Shown here piece after piece: positions 42,709-51,398 of a stretch of 64,000 bases of DNA. Every line of letters starts with the position of its first letter. Position 1 is the first letter of the stretch. The stretch comes from Nocardioides faecalis. GTDB lineage: Bacteria; Actinomycetota; Actinomycetes; Propionibacteriales; Nocardioidaceae. The position numbers and the translations under genes are program-made. The notes under the pieces were generated by a model that did no database searches, was not told the DNA's origin, and saw only the letters and a program-made list of their open reading frames with translations. The stretch is from the NCBI RefSeq assembly GCF_018388425.1, contig NZ_CP074406.1:1054001-1118000 (forward strand), in the 5' to 3' direction.

Positions 42709-44150
42709 TGACTGTGACTGAGGTGGACGTCGTCGTCGTCGGAGCCGGTGCTGCTGGGATGGCCTGCGCCATCCACGCCGCACGCGGCGGGGCCAAGGTG
42801 CTGCTGGTGGACAAGGACCGCCGCCTGGGAGGCACGCTGCACCTCAGCGGGGGCCACCTTGCCGCGGGCGGCACGCCGCAGCAAGCGGCGCTCGGCATCG
42901 AGGACTCACCCGAGGCCCACCTCGAGGACGTCCGCCGGATCAGCCGGGGCAGCGCGCGGGAGGACCTGGTGGGCACCGTGACCGCGCACGCCCCCGGCAC
43001 CATCGCCTGGCTCGCCGACGCCGGCTTCAACTTCTCCCCGGAGACCCCGCGCATCGTCTACGGCCACGAGCCCTACCGCACCGCCCGCACCTACTACGGC
43101 GTCGACGAGGGGATGTCGATCCTCACCGTCCTCGAGGCCGAGCTCGAGGCGACCCAGGCCGAGGCCGACCTCGAGGTCTGGCTCGGCGCGGCCGTGGTCG
43201 ACCTCGTCGAAGGCGCCGACGGGATCGCCGGGGTGCACCTGGACCGCTCCGGCAAGGACGAGCAGGTCCGCGCCCGCGCCGTCGTCCTCGCCACCGGCGG
43301 GTACGGCGCCGACCCCGAGCTGTTCACCGAGATGCACGGCGCGCCGCTGGTCTCCGCGGCCGCCAAGACCTCCACCGGCGACGGCATCCACCTCGGCATG
43401 TCCGTGGGCGCCGCGCTGCAGGGGGAGGGCACCTACCTGCCCACCTTCGGCGGCCTGCCCGACCCGGTCTCCCCGGGCCGGGCCAACTGGAACGACCGGC
43501 AGCGCCTGACCAGCGAGCGACCGCCGTGGGAGATCTACGTCGACCGCGACGGCAAGCGCTGGATCGCCGAGGACGAGGAGTCCATCGACGAGAAGGAGCG
43601 CGCCCTGGTCGGCGTCGGTGACCAGACGTTCTGGACCGTCTTCGACGACGCGGCGCTCGCCCAGGCGACCGGCGACCTGCAGATCGTGGTCGGCAAGGAG
43701 CCCGACGAGGTGCGTGCCATGGCCAACACCCGGCCCGGCGTGCACTCCGCCGCCACGATCGGTGAGCTCGCGGCCAAGGCGGGCATCGACCCGGCCGGGC
43801 TCGAGGCGGAGGTGGCGTCGTACAACGCGGCGGTGGCGGCGGGCGTCGACGAGAAGTTCGGCCGAGTGCACCTGCCCGCCCCGATCGCGGCCGGGCCGTT
43901 CTATGCGATCCGCAACCACGCGATCACCCTGGTCACCTTCGTCGGCCTCGACATCGACGCCGACTGCGGGGTGCGCGCCGAGGACGGCAGCACCATCTCG
44001 GGCCTGTACGCCGTCGGCGAGGTCATCGGCGCCGGCGCCACCTGCGGCAACAGCTTCTGCTCCGGCATGCTGCTGACGCCCGCGCTGACCCTGGGCCGGC
44101 TGCTCGGTGCCCGGCTGGCCAGCCAGGTCGCGGCACCGGTCACCGCGTGA
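42708..44150 (+). CDS. FAD-dependent oxidoreductase of the fumarate reductase/KstD superfamily
   Basis: The 480-residue flavoprotein has 'VVVVGAGAAGMACAIHAARGG' (about 8-28), 'LVDKDRRLGGTLHLSGGH', 'VVLATGGYGADPELF' and a C-terminal 'GLYAVGEVIGAGATCGNSFCSGMLL'. Enzymes of this class reduce or form C=C bonds next to carbonyls (fumarate reductase, 3-ketosteroid dehydrogenase, urocanate reductase). It could reduce an alkylfumarate to a succinate or desaturate a lactam ring. The ATG touches element G. A GTG two codons later (42714) would sit better relative to the TATCAT box, so the exact start is uncertain by two residues. Confidence 0.83.
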   Translation: MTVTEVDVVVVGAGAAGMACAIHAARGGAKVLLVDKDRRLGGTLHLSGGHLAAGGTPQQAALGIEDSPEAHLEDVRRISRGSAREDLVGTVTAHAPGTIAWLADAGFNFSPETPRIVYGHEPYRTARTYYGVDEGMSILTVLEAELEATQAEADLEVWLGAAVVDLVEGADGIAGVHLDRSGKDEQVRARAVVLATGGYGADPELFTEMHGAPLVSAAAKTSTGDGIHLGMSVGAALQGEGTYLPTFGGLPDPVSPGRANWNDRQRLTSERPPWEIYVDRDGKRWIAEDEESIDEKERALVGVGDQTFWTVFDDAALAQATGDLQIVVGKEPDEVRAMANTRPGVHSAATIGELAAKAGIDPAGLEAEVASYNAAVAAGVDEKFGRVHLPAPIAAGPFYAIRNHAITLVTFVGLDIDADCGVRAEDGSTISGLYAVGEVIGAGATCGNSFCSGMLLTPALTLGRLLGARLASQVAAPVTA

Positions 44151-44213
44151 ACCTCGCCTGGGCCTCGCCCGCGGCTCATCTGCGTCGCGCCTGAGTCGCA
44201 TCTGAGTGTCACT

Positions 44214-44251
44214 GGACACCCGCCTCAGCCCTCCGGGCGGGGCGGGTGTCC
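44214..44251 (+). terminator. Hairpin terminator closing the island
   Basis: GGACACCCGCC pairs over 11 bp with GGCGGGTGTCC around a 16-nt loop, 64 bp after the flavoprotein stop. It marks the right edge of the catabolic island. Confidence 0.7.
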
Positions 44252-44294
44252 GTCGTTCGCGCCGGCTTCGCGGTGGAAGGTCTTGTATGGCAAC

Positions 44295-44322
44295 CTGATC
44301 GGTAAAGTTTCTCATCGATCAG
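44295..44322. promoter_or_regulatory. Inverted repeat with -10 box before the TSUP permease
   Basis: CTGATCG and CGATCAG are 7-bp inverted arms 14 bp apart that enclose TAAAGT (44303-44308), a -10-like box. It is probably an operator for an unknown regulator. It is unlike the island elements. Confidence 0.45.
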
Positions 44323-44338
44323 CACTTGCGAGGTCCTC

Positions 44339-45238
44339 ATGTGGTTGCTGGCTGCCTTCGCGCTCGCCGGTGGACTGGCGCAGCTGGTCGACGGCACCCT
44401 CGGCATGGGTTTCGGGGTCACCTCCGCCACCGTGCTGCTCGCCCTGGGCGTCGCGCCGGCGACCGCGAGCGCTGCGACGCACGTGGCGAAGATGCCCACC
44501 ACACTGGTCTCCGGGCTCTCCCACTGGCGTGCCGGCAACGTCGACCGCAAGGTGCTGATCCGGGTTGCGATCCCCGGTGCCATCGGCGGCTTCCTCGGCG
44601 CGGTGGTGCTGACCTCGATCAGCCTGGCCGCGGCCAAGTCCTCGATGGCGGCCCTGCTGCTGTTCTTCGGCTTCGTGATCCTGGTGCGCTTCGGCTTCGG
44701 CCTCCGGATCATCCCGGTGCCCAAGTCCGGCAGCACGCTGCGCTGGCTGGGGCCGATCGGCCTGCTCGGCGGCTTCGTCGACGCCACTGGCGGCGGGGGC
44801 TGGGGGCCGGTGGTCACGCCCAGCCTGATGACGGTGACCCGCCACGAGCCCCGCAAGGTCGTCGGTACGACGAACGCGGCCGAGTTCATCGTCGCGCTGT
44901 CGGTCTCCAGCGGCTTCATCACCGGCGCCGTGCACCAGGACATCCCCTGGCTACCGGTCATCGGTCTGATCGTCGGCGGCGTCATCGCCGCGCCGATCGC
45001 GGCCCGGCTCGCCGGCCGGCTGCCGCACGCGCCCATGGGCACGCTGGTCGGCGGCATGGTGATCCTGGTGAACGCCGTGACCATCATCGACGCCCTGGGC
45101 GACCTCCCCGGCTGGCTCGACGCCGTGCTCATGGTGGCCTGGCTGGCGCTCGTCGGCCGGCTGGCGTGGGGTGCCTGGGGCCGTGAGAAGCGCGAGGCCG
45201 ACCCCGTGGTGGACGAGACCCGCGTCGCGGTCGACTGA
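44339..45238 (+). CDS. TSUP (TauE/SafE) family membrane permease
   Basis: The 299-residue protein has about eight membrane helices and the TSUP motifs 'QLVDGTLGMGFGVTSATVLLALG' at the N-terminus and 'GGFVDATGGGGWGPVVTPSLM' in the middle (the two-fold repeat). This family moves sulfite, sulfoacetate, thiosulfate or other organic anions. The gene has its own promoter with an inverted repeat, and stands after the island terminator, so it is probably not part of the regulon. The substrate is unknown. Confidence 0.88.
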   Translation: MWLLAAFALAGGLAQLVDGTLGMGFGVTSATVLLALGVAPATASAATHVAKMPTTLVSGLSHWRAGNVDRKVLIRVAIPGAIGGFLGAVVLTSISLAAAKSSMAALLLFFGFVILVRFGFGLRIIPVPKSGSTLRWLGPIGLLGGFVDATGGGGWGPVVTPSLMTVTRHEPRKVVGTTNAAEFIVALSVSSGFITGAVHQDIPWLPVIGLIVGGVIAAPIAARLAGRLPHAPMGTLVGGMVILVNAVTIIDALGDLPGWLDAVLMVAWLALVGRLAWGAWGREKREADPVVDETRVAVD

Positions 45239-45319
45239 CGCCGGCGCCTCCTTTCCGCGTTCCACGCCTCCGGGGCTCGTCGCGTCGTACGCTCCCGCGC
45301 ATGGCCGAAGCGACGTGCG

Positions 45320-46444
45320 GTGTCGGCGCCGCTCGGTGCACCCGCCGGGAACGTGGAGACCTTCATCGAGGTGTCGTTCAAGCTGGGGGACAAGGAGTGG
45401 CGACCCGACGGGCTGATCAGGGTGAAGCGGGGCGCCCGGACCTGGGTCGCTCTCGTCGAGGTGAAGACCGGCAAGAACGCCTTGAGGCACCTTTCCTGGG
45501 CGGACCTGCTCAGTGCGGCGGTCCTGCAGAAGGAGCATCGCGGTGTGTCGGACCCGGAACAAGCTTGGATCCTCGGTGAGCTGATCCGGTACCTCGAGCA
45601 CCCGAAGTCCGGCGCGCTGGAGTTCGACGACATGGGTGGCGACTGGGTCGGGGTGCGTGAGGCGGTCGCAGCGGGGACGTTGCGAGCCTCGGACAGGTCC
45701 GTCCCTGATGTCGTTGCCCGATTCGACGCATTGCTGCGATACGTCGCCCTGCACTTGGGGCGCCGGTTGGGGACCGATGTCACGGTGCAGCTGAGTCGCA
45801 AGGAACGTGCCGACCCGAGCCTGCGGGCCCAAGCACTCAAGAGCCTGCTCGCCGACACGGGAACGCTCGAGGGACTCATCCGGATCCCTGACACCGTCGG
45901 CGACATCAAGGTCGTCGCGGATCTTCGCTCGGGCAAGGTGACGTGTGAGCTCACGGTCGAGGCGCCGAAGGCGGGGCGGCCGACGACGAGGGTCAACTGG
46001 CTCGTCCGGCAGCTGCGCGAGGCGCCCGGAACGCTGCGGATCGAGGCGTCCGTGGTGAACCAGCGGGGGCCGGGTATGGCCGAGCCGTTGAGCGTCGTGC
46101 GCGAGGACCCGGCTGCGCTCGTCCAGGACGGAAGCCGCGATCTCAAGGCGTTCGCCATCGCGCAGACGTCGCCGATGGGCACGAAGCGCGGGCGTGGACG
46201 AGGCGCCTTCATCGACTCGGTCATCGTCGCAGTGGACACCTTCTATGAGGGGGTCGTGCAGAACCTCAAGGCGTGGTCTGCGGCGCCGCCGAAGCTGCGC
46301 GAAGAGGTCGACCCTCCGGGCAGTGTTCGTCCCGACCTGTCCTCGACCGCCTTGTCGTCACAAGACGGCGCGGAGCCGACGGCGTCCGCTGCGACCACAG
46401 TCAAGCCTGTCGCCGACGGCGGCAGTGCCGGGCAAGAACAGTGA
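45320..46444 (+). CDS. PD-(D/E)XK-like protein, probably N-terminally truncated
   Basis: The 374-residue frame opens abruptly with 'SAPLGAPAGNVETFIEVSFKLGDKEWRPDGLIRV', then 'WVALVEVKTGKN' (D...ExK, the PD-(D/E)XK nuclease core). It goes on to a long all-alpha/beta C-terminal part ('VTVQLSRKERADPSLR', 'TTRVNWLVRQLREAPG', 'SVIVAVDTFYEGVVQNLKAWSA'). I recall longer actinobacterial relatives with roughly 70 more N-terminal residues ending in '...LGAPAG'. Here an ATG at 45301 in another frame is the only nearby candidate start. A deletion or frameshift near 45300-45325 has probably removed the N-terminus, so the product may be non-functional. Confidence 0.55.
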   Translation: MSAPLGAPAGNVETFIEVSFKLGDKEWRPDGLIRVKRGARTWVALVEVKTGKNALRHLSWADLLSAAVLQKEHRGVSDPEQAWILGELIRYLEHPKSGALEFDDMGGDWVGVREAVAAGTLRASDRSVPDVVARFDALLRYVALHLGRRLGTDVTVQLSRKERADPSLRAQALKSLLADTGTLEGLIRIPDTVGDIKVVADLRSGKVTCELTVEAPKAGRPTTRVNWLVRQLREAPGTLRIEASVVNQRGPGMAEPLSVVREDPAALVQDGSRDLKAFAIAQTSPMGTKRGRGRGAFIDSVIVAVDTFYEGVVQNLKAWSAAPPKLREEVDPPGSVRPDLSSTALSSQDGAEPTASAATTVKPVADGGSAGQEQ

Positions 46445-46462
46445 AAAGTGCGCCTCTCGCAC

Positions 46463-46478
46463 TAGAACACATGTTCGA
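46463..46478. promoter_or_regulatory. LexA (SOS) box before the DUF222/HNH gene
   Basis: TAGAACACATGTTCGA differs in one base from the actinobacterial SOS consensus TCGAAC-N4-GTTCGA and is 76 bp before the GTG at 46554. 13E12-type DUF222 genes of mycobacteria are known to be LexA-controlled. Confidence 0.65.
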
Positions 46479-46553
46479 TTAATGGTAGGATCGACCGTAG
46501 GTCGAGCGCTCCCGCTCGACGTGTGACCCACCGTTCCGGGGAGGTCGATCGCA

Positions 46554-47828
46554 GTGACCGCTGGTGTTCTCACCCGCCACCCCGTGCTGGAGGCTGCCGG
46601 GCAGATGCGTCGGGTCCTGGGCGAGGTGGCGGACGTCGAGTCGCTGTTCATGGCGACTGCCGACAAGGAAGCCGCGCTGCGTGAGCTCACCCGGGTTGAG
46701 GCGCAGGTCGCCGAGCTGAGGCTGCGGGTGTTGGCCTCGGCGGACGACGTCGCGGCAGTGCACGGCGTCCGCGATGCCGGCGCCTGGATCGCCCACGCCA
46801 CCCACACCGACCCACAAACGGCACGAGCGGACTGGAAGCTGGCGAAAGCGCTCGAGCACCGGCCTGTAGTGGCGGCGGGCATGCGGGAGGGGCGGGTTTC
46901 GGCGGCGCAGGCTCGCGTCATCACCACGGGCCTCGACGAGCTGCCCACCGAGCTCGGACCCGAGACCGTCGCCGGTGCGGAGCTGACCTTGGTCGGCTAC
47001 TGCACCGAGTTCGGTCCCAAGGACCTGCGGCGTCTGGCGCGGCGCATCCTCGAGGTCGTCGCCCCCGACGTCGCCGACGCCGAGGAAGGAAAGCGACTCG
47101 AGGACGAGGAACGCCGCGCCCGCGAGAAGGCCACGCTGAGCCTGAGGGACCTCGGCGACGGCCGCACGCGCCTGTCCGGCGTGCTTCCGACCACGGTCGC
47201 GAACCGGTTGCGGACCTACCTCGACGCCTACACCTCACCCCGCCAACCCACACCAGACGACGGGAGTGGCGATCGGCGCGGATCGAGCAGCGGCACCGGA
47301 GAGTTCCTTCCGCGGCACCGCGCGAACGCCCACGCGTTCGAGGCCCTGCTCGACCTCATCGACCCCGACCGGCTGCCCGAGCACGGCGGGGACGCCACCA
47401 CCGTGATCGTCACGCTGTCCCACGAGCAGCTGCTCACCGACCTCGCCACCGCGATCACGCTCACCGGTGGCGGCGCCGACCCCATCTCCGCGAGCGAAGC
47501 GCGCAGGCTGGCCTGCCAGGCCGCGATCATTCCCCAGGTGCTCGGCGGTAGATCCGAGGTCCTCGACCAGGGTCGAGCCCAACGCCTGTTCACCAAGGCC
47601 CAACGCAAAGCCCTCAAAGCCCGCGACCGCCGCTGCCGCGCCGAAGGCTGCACCATCCCCGCTGCCTGGACCGAGGCCCACCACCTCCAACCCTGGTCCC
47701 ACGGCGGGCCCACCGACCTCACCAACGGCGTCTGTCTGTGCAGCCACCATCACCATCGCGCCCACGACCCCACCTACACGATGCAGGTCCTGCCCAACGG
47801 CGACTACCGGTTCACCAAGCGCTCCTGA
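46554..47828 (+). CDS. DUF222 / 13E12-repeat HNH endonuclease-domain protein
   Basis: The 424-residue protein starts at a GTG. An alpha-helical DUF222 region (about 15-300, 'RVEAQVAELRLRVLASADDVA', 'VSAAQARVITTGLDELP') precedes a C-terminal HNH domain ('DRRCRAEGCTIPAAWTEAHHLQPW', 'GGPTDLTNGVCLCSHHHHRAH'). The Cys and His residues form a zinc-stabilised HNH fold. These proteins occur in many copies in actinobacterial genomes and may be selfish or mobile elements. The SOS box upstream predicts induction by DNA damage. Confidence 0.9.
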   Translation: MTAGVLTRHPVLEAAGQMRRVLGEVADVESLFMATADKEAALRELTRVEAQVAELRLRVLASADDVAAVHGVRDAGAWIAHATHTDPQTARADWKLAKALEHRPVVAAGMREGRVSAAQARVITTGLDELPTELGPETVAGAELTLVGYCTEFGPKDLRRLARRILEVVAPDVADAEEGKRLEDEERRAREKATLSLRDLGDGRTRLSGVLPTTVANRLRTYLDAYTSPRQPTPDDGSGDRRGSSSGTGEFLPRHRANAHAFEALLDLIDPDRLPEHGGDATTVIVTLSHEQLLTDLATAITLTGGGADPISASEARRLACQAAIIPQVLGGRSEVLDQGRAQRLFTKAQRKALKARDRRCRAEGCTIPAAWTEAHHLQPWSHGGPTDLTNGVCLCSHHHHRAHDPTYTMQVLPNGDYRFTKRS

Positions 47829-48090
47829 CGAGTCGGGACGGTCCCGATCAGCGCCCAACGCGCGCCGCAGGATGAGGACCGCAGGCAGACTCCGAGCATG
47901 CGCGCCCCCTGGCGCCCGTACGGCGTCCTGCCTCTCTCGCGGCACCGGGCACCGGTCGCGCTGTCGCTGTCCACGGACGTGCAGCAGGTCCATGAGGACC
48001 GTGAGCCGGAGCCCTTGGCCTCGGACGAAGCGGCGTTCACGGAGGTCGCCCGCACGAGGTGAGGGCAGGGCTGGCCCCTCGAGGTTCCGC

Positions 48091-48382
48091 CTAGGCAGGC
48101 GATCCCACGGCTGCCTGCACCGCCAGCAGTCGCTCGCACTCCGCGATCAGGGCGGCCCGCAGCGGCGCCGCCCGCTCGGCGAAGTCGCGCTGTGCGGCGA
48201 CGTACTCGGCCTTGCCCTCCGGCGTCTCGATCCGCACCGGCTCGAACCCCAGGTCCGCCAGGTCGTACGGCGCCGCGCGCATGTCGAGGGTGCGGATGTC
48301 CCAGGCCAGCTCGAAGCAGTCGGCGACGAGGTCGGAGCAGATCATCGGCGAGAGCCGGAAGGCGTGCCTGTACAGGTCCCTT
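48091..48382 (-). pseudogene. C-terminal fragment of a broken copy of the 52911-53774 gene
   Basis: From about 48118 to 48379 the sequence is nearly identical to the 3' part of the intact minus-strand gene at 52911-53774 ('RLSPMICSDLVA', 'WDIRTLDMRAAPYDLADLGF', 'ERAAPLR'), about 88 residues. The frame ends at a TAG at 48091. Similarity stops abruptly at about 48380. The matching N-terminus lies 1.3 kb away at 49653-49751. Confidence 0.8.
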
Positions 48383-48498
48383 CTCACGCGATCCGCAGGC
48401 TTCTGCGATACGGCGCTGGGGACCGGATCTGACGGAGTGGCGATTGCGTCGGAGCCCTGCGGCAGAGTGTGACGCCCACCACCTGTAAGGAGAATCTG

Positions 48499-48702
48499 AT
48501 GGATCTGAAAGTCGATATCAATTGCCCTGAGTGCGAGTCGGCCCTGACTGTGACCATGCGCGACGTGGCTAACGGGCGCACAGTGCGGTGCCCTCGTGGC
48601 CATGCCATCACGCTCGTGGATGAGGGGCGTGGTGCCCGTCAGGCGCAGCGGTCGATGGACGACCTCGACAAGGCGCTCAAGAACCTCGGCAAACGCCGTT
48701 GA
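48499..48702 (+). CDS. Small zinc-ribbon-like protein
   Basis: The ATG follows TAAGGAGA with good spacing. The 67-residue protein has 'INCPECESALTVTM' and 'GRTVRCPRGHAITL', a three-Cys-plus-His set that could bind one zinc, then a charged helical tail ('SMDDLDKALKNLGKRR'). It resembles the short zinc-ribbon proteins carried by mobile elements and phages. It lies inside the insert that breaks the duplicated gene, facing the 48727-49566 gene tail to tail. Function unknown. Confidence 0.7.
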   Translation: MDLKVDINCPECESALTVTMRDVANGRTVRCPRGHAITLVDEGRGARQAQRSMDDLDKALKNLGKRR

Positions 48703-48726
48703 TCTACTGCGCCAGTAGAGCGGTGG

Positions 48727-49566
48727 TCAGATGCCGAGCGCGCCGCTTGCTGCGTTTCCGAGGACGCCGCCCAGCGCCCCAGTGCTCAATTCGCCGAGGA
48801 ACGGGTACAGCCGGGCCAAGGCTCGCTGAGCCCGCGACGGGTCTTCGCGTTGCGTGATGTCATCGAGGAGGTCCTCGGTCTCGGGAGGAAGGCTCAGCAC
48901 GCTCAGGGCTTGGCGGATTGCTTCGGCGACCTGGATCGCTGCTTCGTGATCGAAGGACTCCATCGTTGCCGTCGCGGTGCTGTGCCTGCCGAGTGCGGCG
49001 GCGACGTTGTTACCCGTTCCGTGGACGTTGATCGTGGGGCCGACGGACGTGAGGGCGGGCTTGAGGAACTCGGTGATCGACGAGCCGGAGTCAATACACT
49101 CTCGTCCGAACTCTGTGATCTCGAACTGGAAGTGCGGTTCGCCCCATGCGTTGCCGGATATCAGGAGACCTTTCTGCATTAGGTACTCGGCAGCCTGGGC
49201 ACTTTCCTCCATAGAGAATGGGAGGCCGTCCGCGCTGCCGGGGAAGTCGCGACGCGCAAGGCGACCCCCAGTGTCCGCCCACCTGAGGAGTTGGGTACGG
49301 CACTCGCTACGTCGGTATGCCCGATCGGTTCGCCTGGAGCGTGCCTCTTGGACGATTCTGCGGCCCTCGGGTTCGATGTAGTAACCCGCAACCATTCGGA
49401 GATCGGCACGGATCAGGCCGCGATCCTTGAGGCTGGCGGCTGTTGCACGGCCCAGGTCGTCGGTGTCGGCCGTCCCCCAAGCGCCGAAGGCGTCAGCGGG
49501 GCCACCGGATGCTTCGCAGGCGTCGTAAATGAACTCAAGCATCCTGATGTCCAGATCGTCTTGCAT
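48727..49566 (-). CDS. Unknown protein: winged-helix N-terminus, Gly/Asn motif
   Basis: The 279-residue protein reads 'IRMLEFIYDACEASGGPADAFGAW', 'ASLKDRGLIRAD' and 'AEYLMQKGLLISGN', which look like two tandem winged-helix modules (about 1-75 and 85-160). A short 'TINVHGTGNNVAAALG' stretch and an alpha-helical C-terminus follow. The INxHGxGNN motif is common just before effector regions in bacterial defence and abortive-infection proteins, but I cannot name the family. The ribosome site before the chosen ATG is poor; the frame is open further upstream. Base composition is lower in GC than the neighbours, consistent with recent arrival. Confidence 0.6.
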   Translation of the reverse strand: MQDDLDIRMLEFIYDACEASGGPADAFGAWGTADTDDLGRATAASLKDRGLIRADLRMVAGYYIEPEGRRIVQEARSRRTDRAYRRSECRTQLLRWADTGGRLARRDFPGSADGLPFSMEESAQAAEYLMQKGLLISGNAWGEPHFQFEITEFGRECIDSGSSITEFLKPALTSVGPTINVHGTGNNVAAALGRHSTATATMESFDHEAAIQVAEAIRQALSVLSLPPETEDLLDDITQREDPSRAQRALARLYPFLGELSTGALGGVLGNAASGALGI

Positions 49567-49652
49567 GCCAGAAGTGTGCCCGAGATGGTCGATGTGGTGA
49601 TGCAACTTAGGTGAGCGCAGGAGTGGACGGACGGGTCTGCTGCACGAACCGA

Positions 49653-49751
49653 GACCGGGTGCTTCACGTGGGCCTCGCGCCGCGCGAGATGTCCGACGAC
49701 GTAGCCGTCGATGCGCCGGGCGTGTGCCGCTGCCCGCTCCTGCGCATTCAC
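49653..49751 (-). pseudogene. N-terminal fragment of the broken gene copy
   Basis: These bases encode the first 33 residues of the 52911-53774 protein ('NAQERAAAHARRIDGYV', 'HLARREAHVKHPV'), starting at GTG, with a 9-bp deletion relative to the intact copy. Similarity ends at the codons for KHPV; the middle of the gene is missing and replaced by the 48380-49652 segment. Confidence 0.8.
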
Positions 49752-49778
49752 GACGCACGGTGCTAGGTCGCTAGGGGA

Positions 49779-49805
49779 GTTGAGTCCCCGATAGTGGTGT
49801 AGCGC
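49779..49805. repeat. IS left inverted repeat
   Basis: GTTGAGTCCCCGATAGTGG...AGCGC, mirrored at 51177-51203 with three mismatches. Confidence 0.85.
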
Positions 49806-49907
49806 GGTCGCCGGGATCGTCATCGGCGTGTACGGAAGACGTAGATGCGGCCACCGCGTGATCCTTCGAGTGAACCTCTCACAGCACCCTCGAACGGAGT
49901 CATCACG

Positions 49908-51155
49908 ATGACCGCACCACACATTGTCGACCCTGCTGGCCTGCTTGGTGAAGCCCTGGCTGAGGCGAGTCCGGATCTGATGCGCAGCCTGCTGCAGACG
50001 ATCATCAACGCACTGTTGTCCGCCGACGCCGACGCGGTGGTCGGCGCCGAGTATGGCCGCCCGGATCCGGGTCGGGTCGCGCAGCGCAACGGCTACCGCC
50101 GCCGCCCGCTGGACACCAGGGTTGGCACCATCGACGTCGCGATCCCCAAACTCAGGAAGGGCACCTACTTCCCGGAGTGGCTCCTCGAGCGCCGCAAGCG
50201 CTCGGAGTCCGCGCTGATCACCGTGGTGGCTGACTGCTACCTCGCCGGCGTAAGCACGCGGCGGATGGACAAGCTGGTCAAGAGCCTGGGCATCGACTCG
50301 TTGAGCAAGTCCCAGGTGTCGCGGATGGCCGCCGAGCTCGACGAGCACGTCGAGGAGTTCCGCCACCGACCCCTCGACACCGCCGGCCCGTTCACCTTCG
50401 TCGCCGCCGACGCGCTGACGATGAAGGTCCGCGAGGGCGGCCGGGTCATCAACGCCGTGGTGCTGCTCGCGACCGGCGTCAATGGTGATGGGCACCGCGA
50501 GGTTCTCGGCATGCGCGTGGCTACCAGTGAGACCGGGGCGGCGTGGAACGAGTTCTTCGCCGACCTCGTCGCCCGCGGCCTGACCGGGGTCCGGCTGGTC
50601 ACCTCAGACGCCCACCAAGGGCTGGTCGAGGCGGTCGCGGCCAACCTGCCCGGCGCCGCCTGGCAACGCTGCCGCACCCACTACGCCGCCAACCTCATGT
50701 CCGCCACCCCGAAAGCGATGTGGCCGGCGGTGAAGGCGATGCTGCACAGCGTCTACGACCAGCCAGATCGGCCGGCGGTACACGCCCAGTTCGACCGGCT
50801 CCTGGACTACGTCGACGACAAGCTGCCCGAAGTCCACGACCACCTCGACGTGGCGCGTGCCGACATCCTTGCGTTCACCGAGTTCCCCAAGGACGTGTGG
50901 ACCCAGATCTGGTCCAACAACCCGGCCGAGCGCCTCAACCGCGAGATCCGACGCCGCACCGACGCCGTGGGGATCTTCCCCACCCGCGAGGCCATCGTGC
51001 GCCTGGTCGGTGCTGTCCTGGCCGAGCAGACCGATGAGTGGGCCGAAGGCCGCCGCTACCTCGGACTCGACCTCCTCGCCCGCTGCCGCGTCAACCTCGT
51101 TCCCACCACCGAACCCGAGATCGGAGCTGATCAACTGCCCGCCCTGACCGCCTGA
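49908..51155 (+). CDS. IS256-family (mutator-type) transposase
   Basis: The ATG at 49908 is preferred (ACGGAG upstream). The 415-residue DDE transposase matches the IS256 family over its length: '[21 protein letters not shown]', '[22 protein letters not shown]', '[19 protein letters not shown]', '[14 protein letters not shown]', the DDE region '[15 protein letters not shown]' and '[10 protein letters not shown]', and '[19 protein letters not shown]'. Intact frame and intact ends suggest it can still move. Confidence 0.95.
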   Translation: MTAPHIVDPAGLLGEALAEASPDLMRSLLQTIINALLSADADAVVGAEYGRPDPGRVAQRNGYRRRPLDTRVGTIDVAIPKLRKGTYFPEWLLERRKRSESALITVVADCYLAGVSTRRMDKLVKSLGIDSLSKSQVSRMAAELDEHVEEFRHRPLDTAGPFTFVAADALTMKVREGGRVINAVVLLATGVNGDGHREVLGMRVATSETGAAWNEFFADLVARGLTGVRLVTSDAHQGLVEAVAANLPGAAWQRCRTHYAANLMSATPKAMWPAVKAMLHSVYDQPDRPAVHAQFDRLLDYVDDKLPEVHDHLDVARADILAFTEFPKDVWTQIWSNNPAERLNREIRRRTDAVGIFPTREAIVRLVGAVLAEQTDEWAEGRRYLGLDLLARCRVNLVPTTEPEIGADQLPALTA

Positions 51156-51176
51156 ACCATCAAGAAGGAGAACGCA

Positions 51177-51203
51177 GCGCTACACCACTACCGGGGACTT
51201 GAC
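51177..51203. repeat. IS right inverted repeat
   Basis: Reverse complement of the left end (GCGCTACACCACTACCGGGG...). The target duplication CGCTAGGGGA follows at 51204-51213. The next 185 bp up to 51398 hold nothing I recognise. Confidence 0.85.
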
Positions 51204-51398
51204 CGCTAGGGGACGCAGCACGCTAGACGGCGAGCGGCGCTGTTCCGCGAGTCAACGTAAGGTCTTCCCCCGGCTCCTGACCCGTTCGAGGCGATATGGA
51301 GTGCGCTCGACATGGGCCAACTAGTGGTTCTCGACGGCGCCAGAGTCTGTCCTCCAGATCACAGAGCCTCGCCCTGGCGGAGCGAAGCTCGAGAGGTT

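Larger units (their letters stand above)
49779..51203 (+). mobile_element. Complete IS256-family insertion sequence (1425 bp)
   Basis: 27-bp terminal inverted repeats (GTYRAGTCCCCGRTAGTGG...AGCGC, 24/27 matching) at 49779-49805 and 51177-51203 flank one transposase gene. The 10-bp sequence CGCTAGGGGA directly repeats on both sides (49769-49778 and 51204-51213), the expected target-site duplication. It inserted just upstream of the broken gene copy. Confidence 0.88.
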
